DNA from: Chitinophagaceae bacterium
Lineage (GTDB): Bacteria; Bacteroidota; Bacteroidia; Chitinophagales; Chitinophagaceae
Assembly: GCA_016787065.1 (NCBI GenBank)
Contig: JAEUVD010000026.1
Location: 1-49,570 of the forward strand
Direction of reading: 5' to 3'
DNA length: 49,570 bases
Every line of letters starts with the position of its first letter. The stretch's first letter is position 1. Positions 35,527 through 44,245 of this stretch are shown piece by piece. The notes below the pieces were generated by a model, which saw only the letters and a list, made by a program, of their open reading frames with translations, made no database searches and was not told the DNA's origin. A program made the translations under genes and the position numbers.

Positions 35527-37350
35527 ATGAGAAGCGTACAGGGAATGCTAATTTTAGGAATCAACTTCGGACATGATTGCTCGGTTGCGATTATTCGTGA
35601 TGGTGTTTTATTGGCTGCTATTGAAGAAGAAAAAGTTTCCCGAAAGAAACAAGACTTCGGATGGCCGCGACAAGCTATTGATCGTTTACTGGAGGAGAAT
35701 TTATTAGAAAAATCTGATATTGACTATGTAGTCTTCCCTTCCACCAACCTTTCTAATTATGGAAAAGGAGAAATAATTTACCGCTTCACCAAAAAACAAT
35801 CCGACAAGAAAGCGGAATACCGCAGACGCATCCTATGTTACTTTAAATTGAGTAATAATAAGGCCGGTAAAGACAATACCAAGGTTTTTCAGAAACAATT
35901 GCAGAAGGAAGGTTATACGAATGCGAAAATTCTTTCCTTCAATCATCATCTCGCGCATGCTGCCAGTGCTTTTTATGCTTCGCCAATCGAACTCGATTTA
36001 ATTATTACCAGCGATGGCCATGGCGAAGAAAGTTCGTTTAACTTTTACAAGCCTACCGGAAGCGGATTGCAATTGCTTCATCATAATGATCATACCACAT
36101 CGGTAGGTGCTTTCTACAGTATGATTACTAAATTGTTGGGTTTCCGACCAACACGGCATGAAGGTAAGATTACAGGACTAGCCGCTTATGGTAAACCAAC
36201 AGCCTTGCTTGATGCGTTTAGAAAATTATTCGTGTACCGCAATAATAAGTTAACTCGGTTCCCGTTTGATGAGGTTGAAACCTTTTGGAATACCTATGGT
36301 ATTGAAAAGCAACTTAGTTTTTCTCAAAAAATAAATCTGAAAACTTCAGAAGGACCGATTGCGCAGGATTATGCGAAGCGCTCCCATGTTTTATTCGAGC
36401 ATCTCAAAAAACTTACTTCCGGTTTTAGCAAAGAAGATATTTCTTATGCTTGTCAGAAAGTATCGGAAGAAGTAACGGTTACTGAACTAAAACACGTATT
36501 GGCTAAGCATTTCCCCGGCATACCGGTTCAAGTTGGTTTAGCCGGTGGTGTGTTTGCTAATGTTCGAATCAATCAGTTTATTTATGAAACCGAGGGCGTT
36601 CGTAATGTATTTGTACAACCCGCTATGGGCGATTCAGGATTGGCTTTTGGCTTAGCTGCTCTCGCAGAGGTTTCGCTTGCTAAAAAGAATCCGTTGCAAC
36701 GGCATTTTGCCTTTTCCACTACGTATTTAGGGCCAGAATACACCGAAGATATACCGGCATTTTTAGCAGCAGTTCAAAACGAATCAGACATCATTCGGAT
36801 GTTACAACCAGCTAAAAAAATTGCTGAATTACTGAACGAAAACCAAGTGATTGGATTTTGGCATGGCAAAATGGAATGGGGGCCGCGCGCTTTAGGTAAA
36901 CGTTCTATGATTTTAAACACCTTCGACCGAAGCGTCAACGACTCGGTAAATAAACGATTAAGTAGAACGGAATTTATGCCTTTCGCACCGAGCATTATTG
37001 ATTTCATGATGAAAACATACATTCCGAGTTACAAAGAGGATTGTCCGGCGGCAGATTACATGACCATAACCTACGATGTAGATAAACAGTACCATGATTT
37101 ACTACAAGCGGTTGTTCATGTGGATGGAACAGCGCGTCCGCAGGCAGTTAAGCGCGAATCGAATCCCTATTACTACGATATTATTCATGAATTTTATAAA
37201 CTCAGCGGTTGTGGTGCCATAGTAAACACAAGCTTTAATGCGCATGAAGAACCCATCGTAAGCACGCCTGAAGCGGCTTATAAAGCGCTGAAAGAAGACC
37301 GCATAGATTGTTTAGTTATTGAAGATTATTTAATCCGCATGAAAAGATAA
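35527..37350 (+). CDS. NodU/CmcH/TobZ-family carbamoyltransferase
   Basis: Protein of 607 residues. The N-terminal Kae1/Hsp70-like part begins GINFGHDCSVAIIRDG (11-26), with the metal-site pattern FNHHLAHAAS (H140 and H144) and SDGHGE (162-167). The C-terminal carbamoyltransferase part has WHGKMEWGPRALGKRSMILN (about 444-463) and VNTSFNAHEEPIV, typical of NodU/TobZ. Family members transfer carbamoyl from carbamoyl phosphate via carbamoyl-adenylate to a hydroxyl of a small molecule (nodulation factor, antibiotic). No biosynthetic cluster surrounds it, so its substrate is unknown. An alternative start seven codons in (MLILGINFGHD) is equally plausible. A YciO-like gene follows after 32 bases. 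Confidence 0.92.
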   Translation: MRSVQGMLILGINFGHDCSVAIIRDGVLLAAIEEEKVSRKKQDFGWPRQAIDRLLEENLLEKSDIDYVVFPSTNLSNYGKGEIIYRFTKKQSDKKAEYRRRILCYFKLSNNKAGKDNTKVFQKQLQKEGYTNAKILSFNHHLAHAASAFYASPIELDLIITSDGHGEESSFNFYKPTGSGLQLLHHNDHTTSVGAFYSMITKLLGFRPTRHEGKITGLAAYGKPTALLDAFRKLFVYRNNKLTRFPFDEVETFWNTYGIEKQLSFSQKINLKTSEGPIAQDYAKRSHVLFEHLKKLTSGFSKEDISYACQKVSEEVTVTELKHVLAKHFPGIPVQVGLAGGVFANVRINQFIYETEGVRNVFVQPAMGDSGLAFGLAALAEVSLAKKNPLQRHFAFSTTYLGPEYTEDIPAFLAAVQNESDIIRMLQPAKKIAELLNENQVIGFWHGKMEWGPRALGKRSMILNTFDRSVNDSVNKRLSRTEFMPFAPSIIDFMMKTYIPSYKEDCPAADYMTITYDVDKQYHDLLQAVVHVDGTARPQAVKRESNPYYYDIIHEFYKLSGCGAIVNTSFNAHEEPIVSTPEAAYKALKEDRIDCLVIEDYLIRMKR

Positions 37351-37370
37351 AATCCAGCTGGCATTTCAAC

Positions 37371-37378
37371 TACCTTTG
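37371..37378 (+). promoter_or_regulatory. Probable -7 promoter box for YciO-like gene
   Basis: TACCTTTG matches TAnnTTTG exactly but ends only 4 bases before the ATG at 37383, in the 32-base gap after the carbamoyltransferase. The transcript would start at or next to the start codon. Confidence 0.5.
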
Positions 37379-37382
37379 TGCT

Positions 37383-37991
37383 ATGCTGATTCAAATTCAT
37401 CCAAAAAATCCGGATGAGCGCAAGATTAACAAGGTTGTTGAAAGCCTCAGAAAAGGAGGCGTGATTATCTACCCCACCGATACTGTTTATGGTATTGGTT
37501 GTAGTATTGAACATCCCGAAGCCATTGAACGTATTTGTCAGATTAAGAAAATAAATCCTCAGAAAGCCCAATTATCTTTTTTATGTAACGACTTGAGTCA
37601 TTTGAGTGAATATACCAAAGCAATTTCCACTCCGCTGTATCGTTTTTTAAAAACCTATGTTCCAGGTCCTTTTACCTTCATTTTGGAGGCCAGTAAGAAA
37701 GTACCTAAACTACTGCGTACAAAAAAAGATACAGTTGGTATTCGTGTTCCTGATAATGAGTTATCGCGTTATTTATTAAAGTCGTTAGGATGCCCAATTT
37801 TAAGTACCTCCTTGCCGTTGGAAGATGATCAGGAAATTTATACGGATCCGGAATTGATGGAAGAGGAGTTTGGAAATCGGGTGGATTTTGTTATTGATGG
37901 GGGTTGGGGAGGTTCGGTTCCGTCGACAGTGGTTGATTGTACCAAAAATCCTCCAGAAATTATTCGTGAAGGATTAGGTATTATCGAATAA
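37383..37991 (+). CDS. YciO-like member of the Sua5/YrdC/TsaC family
   Basis: Protein of 202 residues. The YrdC fold opens with GGVIIYPTDTVYGIGC (25-40), then KINPQKAQLSFL, the PGPFTFIL loop, GIRVPDN and TSLPLEDDQEI. The STSLPLE form at the usual STSAN position and the length point to the YciO branch, where threonylcarbamoyl-AMP synthesis for tRNA t6A37 is debated, rather than to TsaC proper. It ends VDCTKNPPEIIREG, the usual family end. Cytoplasmic. Whether the genome has another TsaC cannot be seen. Confidence 0.85.
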   Translation: MLIQIHPKNPDERKINKVVESLRKGGVIIYPTDTVYGIGCSIEHPEAIERICQIKKINPQKAQLSFLCNDLSHLSEYTKAISTPLYRFLKTYVPGPFTFILEASKKVPKLLRTKKDTVGIRVPDNELSRYLLKSLGCPILSTSLPLEDDQEIYTDPELMEEEFGNRVDFVIDGGWGGSVPSTVVDCTKNPPEIIREGLGIIE

Positions 37992-38152
37992 ACTTAGATG
38001 TATCAGCAGCGGTAATGTTCACTAATTCTTCAATGTATTTGAATCATTAGGCCAAGAATTTAGATGGTTTTTAATAGGAGTCGCTTTCCAGTACAGAGTT
38101 TTTTTTCGTTTTTAGAATAGTTTTTGTTTAATTTGTTCACAAATAGACGTGC

Positions 38153-38824
38153 ATGAAGAAGTTTTTACTGCTATGTTTTACTTTGGTTGGACTCGTGTTG
38201 TATAGCAATGCGCAGTTTTGGTCTATTCCAAAATGGGATTATTACTGGGATTTGAAAGCACACGAGAAAGGTCAAATTCACTTTAACTATGGATATGGCC
38301 AGCCAAGATTAGATTATAAACTATTCAGTCATCAAAAAGATTCCACAGATTTCCGTGCTGTTGGCGTAGGTCCTTTTTACTGGCGTGCAGAATACGGATT
38401 AACCCGAAAACTTAGTGCGGCCATTTCTTGTAGCTGGATTATGTATAAATCAGATTGGAAGCGTAATCGCTATGATGCAAAATGGAACATGGAATTACCC
38501 TTTGTTTATGGTACGCGAGTACACGACATTGCAGCCAATCTTCGCTTAAACTATCATTTTTTCGTAAATAAAGAATGGGATTTGTATGTAGGCGGTGGAG
38601 CGGGTTACAATTATTTCATGAAGAAATATTTTACGACGTATGGCCCAGATGACTCAACATTTGATGCTCACTTTAAAATTCCTTATCCTATCTCCTATGA
38701 AATGTCGGTAGGTGTGCGTTACTACTTCTTAACCCGCACTGCGATTTACTTAGAAGCCGGGTTTGGAAAATCTTTAATTCAAGGAGGCTTTACTTTTAAA
38801 TTCCGTCATCGCAAACGCGGATAA
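38153..38824 (+). CDS. Outer-membrane beta-barrel protein (small)
   Basis: Protein of 223 residues with a signal peptide (1-20, ending SNA|Q). The rest is rich in alternating aromatic/glycine strands (for example WDLYVGGGAGYNYFMKKYF, YEMSVGVRYYFLTRTAIYLEAGFG) and ends in GFTFKFRHRKRG, resembling the porin-like OmpW/opacity-type small barrels. No exact family. The FKFRHRKRG end lacks the usual terminal phenylalanine. Confidence 0.72.
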   Translation: MKKFLLLCFTLVGLVLYSNAQFWSIPKWDYYWDLKAHEKGQIHFNYGYGQPRLDYKLFSHQKDSTDFRAVGVGPFYWRAEYGLTRKLSAAISCSWIMYKSDWKRNRYDAKWNMELPFVYGTRVHDIAANLRLNYHFFVNKEWDLYVGGGAGYNYFMKKYFTTYGPDDSTFDAHFKIPYPISYEMSVGVRYYFLTRTAIYLEAGFGKSLIQGGFTFKFRHRKRG

Positions 38825-38829
38825 TCTCT

Positions 38830-38837
38830 TATATTTG
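38830..38837 (+). promoter_or_regulatory. Probable -7 promoter box for small membrane protein and pdxH
   Basis: TATATTTG matches TAnnTTTG exactly; it lies 19 bases before the ATG at 38857. Confidence 0.5.
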
Positions 38838-38856
38838 CCCAGCAAAAAAATAACGC

Positions 38857-38982
38857 ATGACCGGTACAGTTTTATCTATTTACACTTTAGGAGATTCAGT
38901 AGGCTATTACAGTTGTATTTTAATCGTTCTTATTATGGCGATAGCAACAGTCTATGTAATGCGCAAATACGTTAAACCTTAG
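38857..38982 (+). CDS. Predicted 41-residue single-helix membrane protein
   Basis: Small gene, 41 codons: the protein begins MTGTVLSIYTLGD, has one strongly hydrophobic helix (about 18-36, with IVLIMAIATVYVM) and ends in basic MRKYVKP, giving the positive-inside orientation of a small inner-membrane protein. It sits between a -7 box (19 bases upstream) and the GTG of pdxH (12 bases downstream), so it would be the first gene of a two-gene operon. Coding status is inferred from position, hydrophobicity and promoter; no homologue is recognised. Confidence 0.55.
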   Translation: MTGTVLSIYTLGDSVGYYSCILIVLIMAIATVYVMRKYVKP

Positions 38983-38994
38983 TATCTCGTTTCC

Positions 38995-39636
38995 GTGAAT
39001 CAAAGTCTTGATTCCATTCGCTTAGAATACACCCTCGCCACGTTAAACGAGGAAGATTTAGATGTTAGTCCGTTTACACAATTTAAAAATTGGTTTCAAC
39101 AAGCACTTCATGCTGAAATAACAGAAGTCAATGCAATGACTTTAAGTACGGTAGACGCCGAAGGACAGCCTCATGGACGTATTGTTTTATTAAAAGGGCT
39201 AGAAAACAATCAGTTTATTTTCTTCACAAATTATAATAGTGCTAAAGGGAAAGACATTGAGTATAACGCCAAAGTTTCCCTCTTATTTTTTTGGAAAGAA
39301 TTACAACGTCAAGTGCGCATTGAAGGCGTGCTAGAAAAAATTCCTGAACAAGAATCTACAACCTATTTTCAATCACGACCAAGAGAAAGTCAGTTAGGAG
39401 CTTGGGCTTCCAACCAAAGTGAAATATTGCACGCACGAAATGAACTCGACGAACGATTTGAGCAACTAAAAGCTAAATATGAAAATAAGGAAATACCCAA
39501 ACCTGCGCATTGGGGTGGTTATGCCTTAACGGCTTCTAAGATAGAATTTTGGCAAGGAAGAGCGAGCCGACTACACGATCGCATCGTGTATGTTCAGCAC
39601 GAAGGAAACTGGAACAAGCATCGTTTAAATCCATAG
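38995..39636 (+). CDS. pdxH: Pyridoxamine/pyridoxine 5'-phosphate oxidase
   Basis: FMN-dependent oxidation of PNP/PMP to PLP. Length 213 is normal. The motifs AMTLSTVDAEGQPHGRIVLLKG, FFTNYNSAKGKDI, VRIEG, FQSRPRESQLGAWASNQSE, and the C-terminal FWQGRASRLHDR with HRLNP are all present. The reading frame begins with GTG at 38995; no ATG fits before the conserved region. PLP is used by the threonine aldolase encoded 1 kb downstream and by the class IV protein at 10902. Confidence 0.97.
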   Translation: MNQSLDSIRLEYTLATLNEEDLDVSPFTQFKNWFQQALHAEITEVNAMTLSTVDAEGQPHGRIVLLKGLENNQFIFFTNYNSAKGKDIEYNAKVSLLFFWKELQRQVRIEGVLEKIPEQESTTYFQSRPRESQLGAWASNQSEILHARNELDERFEQLKAKYENKEIPKPAHWGGYALTASKIEFWQGRASRLHDRIVYVQHEGNWNKHRLNP

Positions 39637-39768
39637 TAGTAGTTGCTAAAAAAGCGAATCAACGGATTTCAGACTAATTAATTTTATACAAAAGACTAAA
39701 TTATTTTTTCAGATCGATTTACTTAACGTCGTTGATGAAAGTTCCGTCGTTAAGGAAAATGTATCTCT

Positions 39769-40458
39769 ATGAATAAAATCCTTTTTATGGCCTTTCTATG
39801 TATCATCCATGATTTGGCCAACGCGCAAAGCGGCACATCGTACATTAATGCAAATTATTTTATCGGGAACTACGAAGGATATAAGATGAAAGAAACCATC
39901 GAGGGTAAACTGTTTCCAATCGGCCTACAAAAAATAAAAAATGTTTCCGACCATCGTGCTTGGCGTTACGGTGTAACTATGTTTAAACAACAAATGAGTG
40001 GCGATTATGCCCTCACAGAATCAACGGATAACATTCGTGAAGAATATAAAATTTATAAAGTTTTTTCACCATCGTTTCAATTCGGACAAGAATATCAACT
40101 TCATCTGGAAGAACACACCATGTTTTATGGCGGACTTGAAATTGCTTCTGGTATTATGCATAATTCGTACGATCAATACAGTAGGGAATATAACGGAAAT
40201 CAACATGTAAGTTCCAGACTAACTGCTGATGGTTTTTTTTGGAATACTCATGCGAGTGCACAAGCCTTCCTAGGATTTAGATTTCATGTTGGTGCAATGC
40301 TATTGGGTTTTGAATCGGGCTTGGTGAATCGTTATACCGCTGTACTTGGAAGCGATGCGCATGTTACAGAATTATGGAAACCACAACAACGTCTTGTACT
40401 CGGTTATATACAAGGTTATAATCACTCTGCCACAAAAAATTACGGTTGTCGGTATTAA
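39769..40458 (+). CDS. Secreted protein of unknown function, probably a small barrel
   Basis: Protein of 229 residues with a signal peptide (1-19, ending ANA|Q). The remainder has repeated short amphipathic strands (FQFGQEYQLHLEEHTMFYGGLEIAS, AQAFLGFRFHVGAMLLGFESGLVN) in the style of an outer-membrane barrel, but no exact family is recognised and the C-terminus (NYGCRY) is not a typical barrel end. No neighbour explains its role. Confidence 0.6.
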   Translation: MNKILFMAFLCIIHDLANAQSGTSYINANYFIGNYEGYKMKETIEGKLFPIGLQKIKNVSDHRAWRYGVTMFKQQMSGDYALTESTDNIREEYKIYKVFSPSFQFGQEYQLHLEEHTMFYGGLEIASGIMHNSYDQYSREYNGNQHVSSRLTADGFFWNTHASAQAFLGFRFHVGAMLLGFESGLVNRYTAVLGSDAHVTELWKPQQRLVLGYIQGYNHSATKNYGCRY

Positions 40459-40549
40459 ACTATTTCACAATGTTTTGGAAAGATCACGGTTAGAATAGGA
40501 GAAGTAGTTTCTGGTAAAAAGAAATCAACGATTCTTTTGACAGACGCAG

Positions 40550-40557
40550 TATTTTTG
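40550..40557 (+). promoter_or_regulatory. Probable -7 promoter box for threonine aldolase gene
   Basis: TATTTTTG matches TAnnTTTG exactly; it ends only 5 bases before the ATG at 40563. Leaderless transcript likely. Confidence 0.55.
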
Positions 40558-40562
40558 ATTTC

Positions 40563-41570
40563 ATGATTGATTTACGAAGTGATACTGTTACGCGCCCTTC
40601 TTCTGCTATGCTTGCCGCTATGGTACAATGTGAAGTTGGTGATGATGTATTTGAAGAAGACCCTACCGTAAAAAAGTTGGAGCATAAAATAGCTTCCCTC
40701 TTTGGAAAAGAAGATGCCCTCTTTTTCCCTTCCGGAGTGATGTGTAATCAGGTGGCTATTAAATGTCATACCCAACCCATGGATGAAATTATTTGCGACG
40801 CACTGAGTCATATTTACAATTCTGAAAATGGCGGTTGGGCTTTGCATTCAGGTGTTTCCATTAGATTACTACAAGGCGATCGTGGTCGTTTTACTGCCGA
40901 GGATGTATTGCAACATATTAATCCGAATACCGATTGGCAACCGAACACATCGCTTGTTTGTATAGAAAATACAGTTAACAAAGGAGGCGGCAGTATTTGG
41001 AAGTTCGACGAAATAAAAAAAATTGCGGCGTTAACTAAAGAACGCAAACTTAAATTGCATTTAGATGGCGCCCGGTTGTTTAACGCATTAACGGAAACAA
41101 ACCAAACGCCGCTCGACTATGGACACTGTTTTGACAGTATTTCAATTTGTTTTAGCAAGGGCTTAGGCGCACCCATGGGTAGTGCTTTAGTGGGAGATTC
41201 GGAATTTATTAAACGTGCCCGAAAATGGCGTAAGGCAATGGGTGGTGGCATGCGGCAAATTGGTTTTATGGCGAATGCCTGCATCTATGCGCTCGATCAT
41301 ACTATTGAAAAATTGAAAGACGATCACCAGAGAGCCAAGCTACTCGGTGATGCATTGGTTCGAACTTCTTTTTGTAAGAAGTTATATCCTGTAGAAACCA
41401 ATATTGTTTTATTCGAAGTTCATGATAACCCTAACACCATCATTGAACAGTTAAAACAAGAACAAATTCTTGTAGTTCCTTTTGGTGGCAATACGATTCG
41501 TATGGTTACCCATTTGGATTTTGACGATGAGCAATTACAGAAGGTAGAAGAGGTATTAAAACGGTTATAA
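40563..41570 (+). CDS. ltaE: Low-specificity L-threonine aldolase
   Basis: PLP enzyme splitting L-threonine or allo-threonine to glycine and acetaldehyde in the cytoplasm. Length 335. DLRSDTVTRPSSAM opens the protein; GDDVFEEDPTVKKLE, LHLDGARLFNA (D168 binds PLP nitrogen) and the PLP lysine K199 in CFSKGLGAPMGS are intact. The neighbour pdxH supplies PLP. Could be a beta-eliminating lyase of the same family, but DVFEEDPTV is typical of the aldolase. The 3' side is followed by a noncoding 700 bases. Confidence 0.94.
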   Translation: MIDLRSDTVTRPSSAMLAAMVQCEVGDDVFEEDPTVKKLEHKIASLFGKEDALFFPSGVMCNQVAIKCHTQPMDEIICDALSHIYNSENGGWALHSGVSIRLLQGDRGRFTAEDVLQHINPNTDWQPNTSLVCIENTVNKGGGSIWKFDEIKKIAALTKERKLKLHLDGARLFNALTETNQTPLDYGHCFDSISICFSKGLGAPMGSALVGDSEFIKRARKWRKAMGGGMRQIGFMANACIYALDHTIEKLKDDHQRAKLLGDALVRTSFCKKLYPVETNIVLFEVHDNPNTIIEQLKQEQILVVPFGGNTIRMVTHLDFDDEQLQKVEEVLKRL

Positions 41571-42271
41571 ACGAAATTATTATTGAAGTTCAAGCTCGGT
41601 TGTTTGAAACCACCAAAAGAGAAACACTGAAACGGATGTACCATAACGGTTAGCAATCATGTTGGCAGGTTGTATTCCGATAAGCATTCTCCAAAGAAAT
41701 GGAGAACATAAACATCTATAGAACGAGTCGATTAAGAAGTGGCTGAACATCGAATTATTGAAATTTCTATCGCATTAGTTCCCCGAATAAAAGAGGCTAC
41801 TCTCAATAATGGAAGTAGCCTCTTTTTCATTTCTTACGATTGATGCCTTCTTTAATAAGGTGGACAATCGCCTATTGTAATGATATCAAATTGATATGAG
41901 TCCGTGTTAATCATTCAGTTTGCAAAATAAATTAAGATGTAGAAAAACGAATTACATGTAAACACTTTTGAATGGAAGAAATTTGGGTGATCCTAGATGA
42001 ACGATGAAAAAGAAATTGTTTGGAAACTAATTCATGCATTATCGCATGAACGTAGCAAAATCAACGATTCCGTTTAATAGCTAATGTACTTTTAATTTGC
42101 AAAAAAAATTGAATAACCACCTTTATATCAAACAAGAAAATTTGGAGTTGGCCACTCACTTTACCAATCGAAAAGATTGATAGAATACCACAGTCAAATC
42201 TAAATTGTAAATCGCCTTGTGAATAATAAGAAAGAGTTTAACTTCACCAAACATTTTTTAATTTCAAGTCC
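41571..42271. other. Noncoding 700-base gap
   Basis: AT-rich, with stop codons in all frames and no gene longer than about 50 codons that I would defend. Contains one strong terminator (41791-41827), a 7-1-7 palindrome (ATATCAA/TTGATAT, 41883-41897) and AT-rich sequence in front of the VOC gene. No tRNA, rRNA or transposon remains seen. The 220 bases between ltaE and the terminator are either a long 3' UTR or a small RNA. Confidence 0.5.
41791..41827 (+). terminator. Strong Rho-independent terminator
   Basis: An 11-base-pair perfect stem (aagaggctact 41791-41801 / agtagcctctt 41814-41824) with a 12-base loop and a run of T after it. The A-rich left side could let it act in both directions. 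It lies 221 bases downstream of ltaE. Confidence 0.8.
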
Positions 42272-42649
42272 ATGAAAAAAGTAACCGGTATTGGAGGCAT
42301 CTTCCTTAAATGTCAGGATCCAAAAAAAATGAATGAATGGTATAATCAACACCTAGGTTTTAATGCCGGCGACTACGGTATGTCGTTCGAATGGCGAGAA
42401 CTGGAAACACCGGATAAGGTAGGCACTACACAATGGAGTACATTTCCGGAATCAACGAAATACTTCGAACCTTCTACTAAAGATTTCATGATTAACTATC
42501 GTGTAGAAAATTTAGAAAGTTTAGTTGAGCAATTGAAAGCAGAAGGAATTACCATACTCGATGCCATTGAAACCTATGATTATGGTAAGTTTGTTCACAT
42601 CTTGGATATGGAAGGGAATAAAATTCAATTGTGGGAGCCAGCCGACTAA
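42272..42649 (+). CDS. VOC family protein (glyoxalase/bleomycin-resistance fold)
   Basis: Protein of 125 residues, one VOC module of two beta-alpha-beta-beta-beta units: ITGIGGIFLKCQDPKKMNEWYNQHLGF-like opening, YRVENLESLVEQLKAEGI, and VHILDMEGNKIQLWEP at the end, where the H and E are candidate metal ligands. Members include glyoxalase I, dioxygenases and resistance proteins; no substrate can be assigned. Next gene begins 35 bases later and may be co-transcribed. Confidence 0.88.
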   Translation: MKKVTGIGGIFLKCQDPKKMNEWYNQHLGFNAGDYGMSFEWRELETPDKVGTTQWSTFPESTKYFEPSTKDFMINYRVENLESLVEQLKAEGITILDAIETYDYGKFVHILDMEGNKIQLWEPAD

Positions 42650-42684
42650 GTTGGGAGTTGTTAGTCTGCAAGTAAAACTATATT

Positions 42685-43530
42685 ATGATTGGAGCATTTT
42701 TACAATTTGTGATTCATACTTGGTTAAGAGTAACCGGTAAAACCATTTCGATTACTGAATATCCTTGGCTTAACGGACCATACGGAATCACCGGTATCAT
42801 AGGAGATTCCTATTACAAAGAATTTGCAGCACAACAAAACCTAGAGTTAAACGTTAATCAACATGGTGGTTTGTTGCAGCAGTTCCTTTCAGTAATCAAC
42901 AGAGATGACCCAAATTATCAGAAGCTCAATCCTAGGGTGAAGCATTTTTATGAAAACACGTCGTTATATACTTTAGAGGTTTGGTCGGAATGGTATGGCA
43001 TACTCAGTGTATTTGCCAAAATATTGATAGGCACCGTCAGTAAACGAATGAATCAATTAAACATTCCACTTTCTCCATTAGCCACGAGTAAAGGAATGAG
43101 TAGCGAGATCATCTCCCTCCTTTCCAAATCAACACAACAACAAGAGTATGCTTGTTGGTTACGTAAACTTCGTAAAACAAACGAAGTTGTTTATGCCGGA
43201 TTTTATTCCTTTTGTAAAACACCTGCCTTAGCCTATCCGTGTGTAAAGGTCGTATTTCCTTTACCGAAAGGTAATGTTACGGTAATTCTTCGAGTTGAAA
43301 TTCAGGAAGATGGTTCTGTAAAACTTATCTCCGATAATGCGTATAAAAACGGACCTGGATACTATCGAACAATGGTTCTTAAAGATACATTTCGTAAAAT
43401 AAAAAAAATACCTCTTCAAGAAACTATTCATGTTTATGAAGATGAAGAAGGTATTTTACGCACGGATCATTTGTTTTATTTCATGAAGATTAAACTGTTA
43501 CATCTTCACTACAAAATGATTCTGAAGTAA
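42685..43530 (+). CDS. Hypothetical protein, unknown family
   Basis: Protein of 281 residues. No signal peptide is clear; the first ~20 residues (MIGAFLQFVIHTWLRVTG) are hydrophobic but short. A second hydrophobic segment (WYGILSVFAKILIGTV) lies about 90-107. The C-terminal half has predicted beta structure: VYAGFYSFC, CVKVVFPLPKGNVTVILRVEI, DGSVKLISD, GYYRTMVL. I do not recognise the family. The protein is probably membrane-associated and beta-rich, and may be co-transcribed with the VOC gene. Confidence 0.6.
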   Translation: MIGAFLQFVIHTWLRVTGKTISITEYPWLNGPYGITGIIGDSYYKEFAAQQNLELNVNQHGGLLQQFLSVINRDDPNYQKLNPRVKHFYENTSLYTLEVWSEWYGILSVFAKILIGTVSKRMNQLNIPLSPLATSKGMSSEIISLLSKSTQQQEYACWLRKLRKTNEVVYAGFYSFCKTPALAYPCVKVVFPLPKGNVTVILRVEIQEDGSVKLISDNAYKNGPGYYRTMVLKDTFRKIKKIPLQETIHVYEDEEGILRTDHLFYFMKIKLLHLHYKMILK

Positions 43531-43553
43531 GGTATAAACACGCCGAGCACCAT

Positions 43554-44234
43554 TTATTTCTTCAACGGGAAATAGTCCTTTTCTATAGTATACTGTTGAA
43601 ATAATACCGGTGCCCTTTTAGCAAAAACCTTCCAAACTTCTCGATAGGGTTCACAAGCATCATCTTTTGTATTCACTATATGTGCCTTATTGGTAGAAAA
43701 ATTGGCTTCGTATTGATTGAAGGCCGCACTACCAACATCCTCACATTCGCCGGCAATAAAATAACTTTGATAAGAATACCCTATTAAATGCCATTGATTT
43801 TTTTGAAAACGAAATGTAGTGTTTATCCCCCAACGCCAATTACTACCGGCATAATGATTAATCTCCAAAACATTATTCTTCATACTCATGCCGGCATAAG
43901 GGTCTCCCCATACACCGCCACATTGTTTACATAAAACTCCATTTCTTGTAAATGAACTTAAATTATACCCTTCTTTCGTTCGTTGAAGAATGAGAATAGG
44001 CCGATTACATTCATATTCCGATGCTTCTTCTTCCATCTTCGGTGCAAGTACTACAACATAATCCTTGAGCCCATCCAGATTAAAATCTCCGGATACACTA
44101 TCCCTTACGAACCACATACTAGGCACAAAAGATTGAAGGTTCTTACCTTGCTTTGGTAGTTTCAAATCCGGACATTGAGCCCATAAAAAACTCACCATAA
44201 TACTGAATATCACGGTGAGTAAACTAGGCTTCAT
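43554..44234 (-). CDS. Secreted cysteine-containing protein, unknown function
   Basis: Protein of 226 residues with a signal peptide (1-19, ending LWA|Q). A GDFNLDGLKDYVVVLAP segment (about 50-66) looks like an FG-GAP/EF-hand-type calcium loop (D-x-N-x-D-G-x-x-D). Eight or so cysteines (for example CPDLKLP, CNRPIL, LCKQCGGVWG, GECED, DACEP) suggest disulfides in the periplasm. It starts 11 bases after the sdhB stop and could be read through from it. No family known to me. Confidence 0.65.
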   Translation of the reverse strand: MKPSLLTVIFSIMVSFLWAQCPDLKLPKQGKNLQSFVPSMWFVRDSVSGDFNLDGLKDYVVVLAPKMEEEASEYECNRPILILQRTKEGYNLSSFTRNGVLCKQCGGVWGDPYAGMSMKNNVLEINHYAGSNWRWGINTTFRFQKNQWHLIGYSYQSYFIAGECEDVGSAAFNQYEANFSTNKAHIVNTKDDACEPYREVWKVFAKRAPVLFQQYTIEKDYFPLKK

Positions 44235-44245
44235 TTATGTTTGAA

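Noticed and set aside
35527..37991. A split HypF (hydrogenase maturation) system
   Set aside because: No acylphosphatase or zinc-finger domain, no hyp genes and no hydrogenase genes nearby; the first protein matches NodU/TobZ better.
41898..41914. The tgagtccgtgttaatc stretch as a second copy of the GxxExxY-cassette repeat
   Set aside because: Only part of the word matches and no second word accompanies it.
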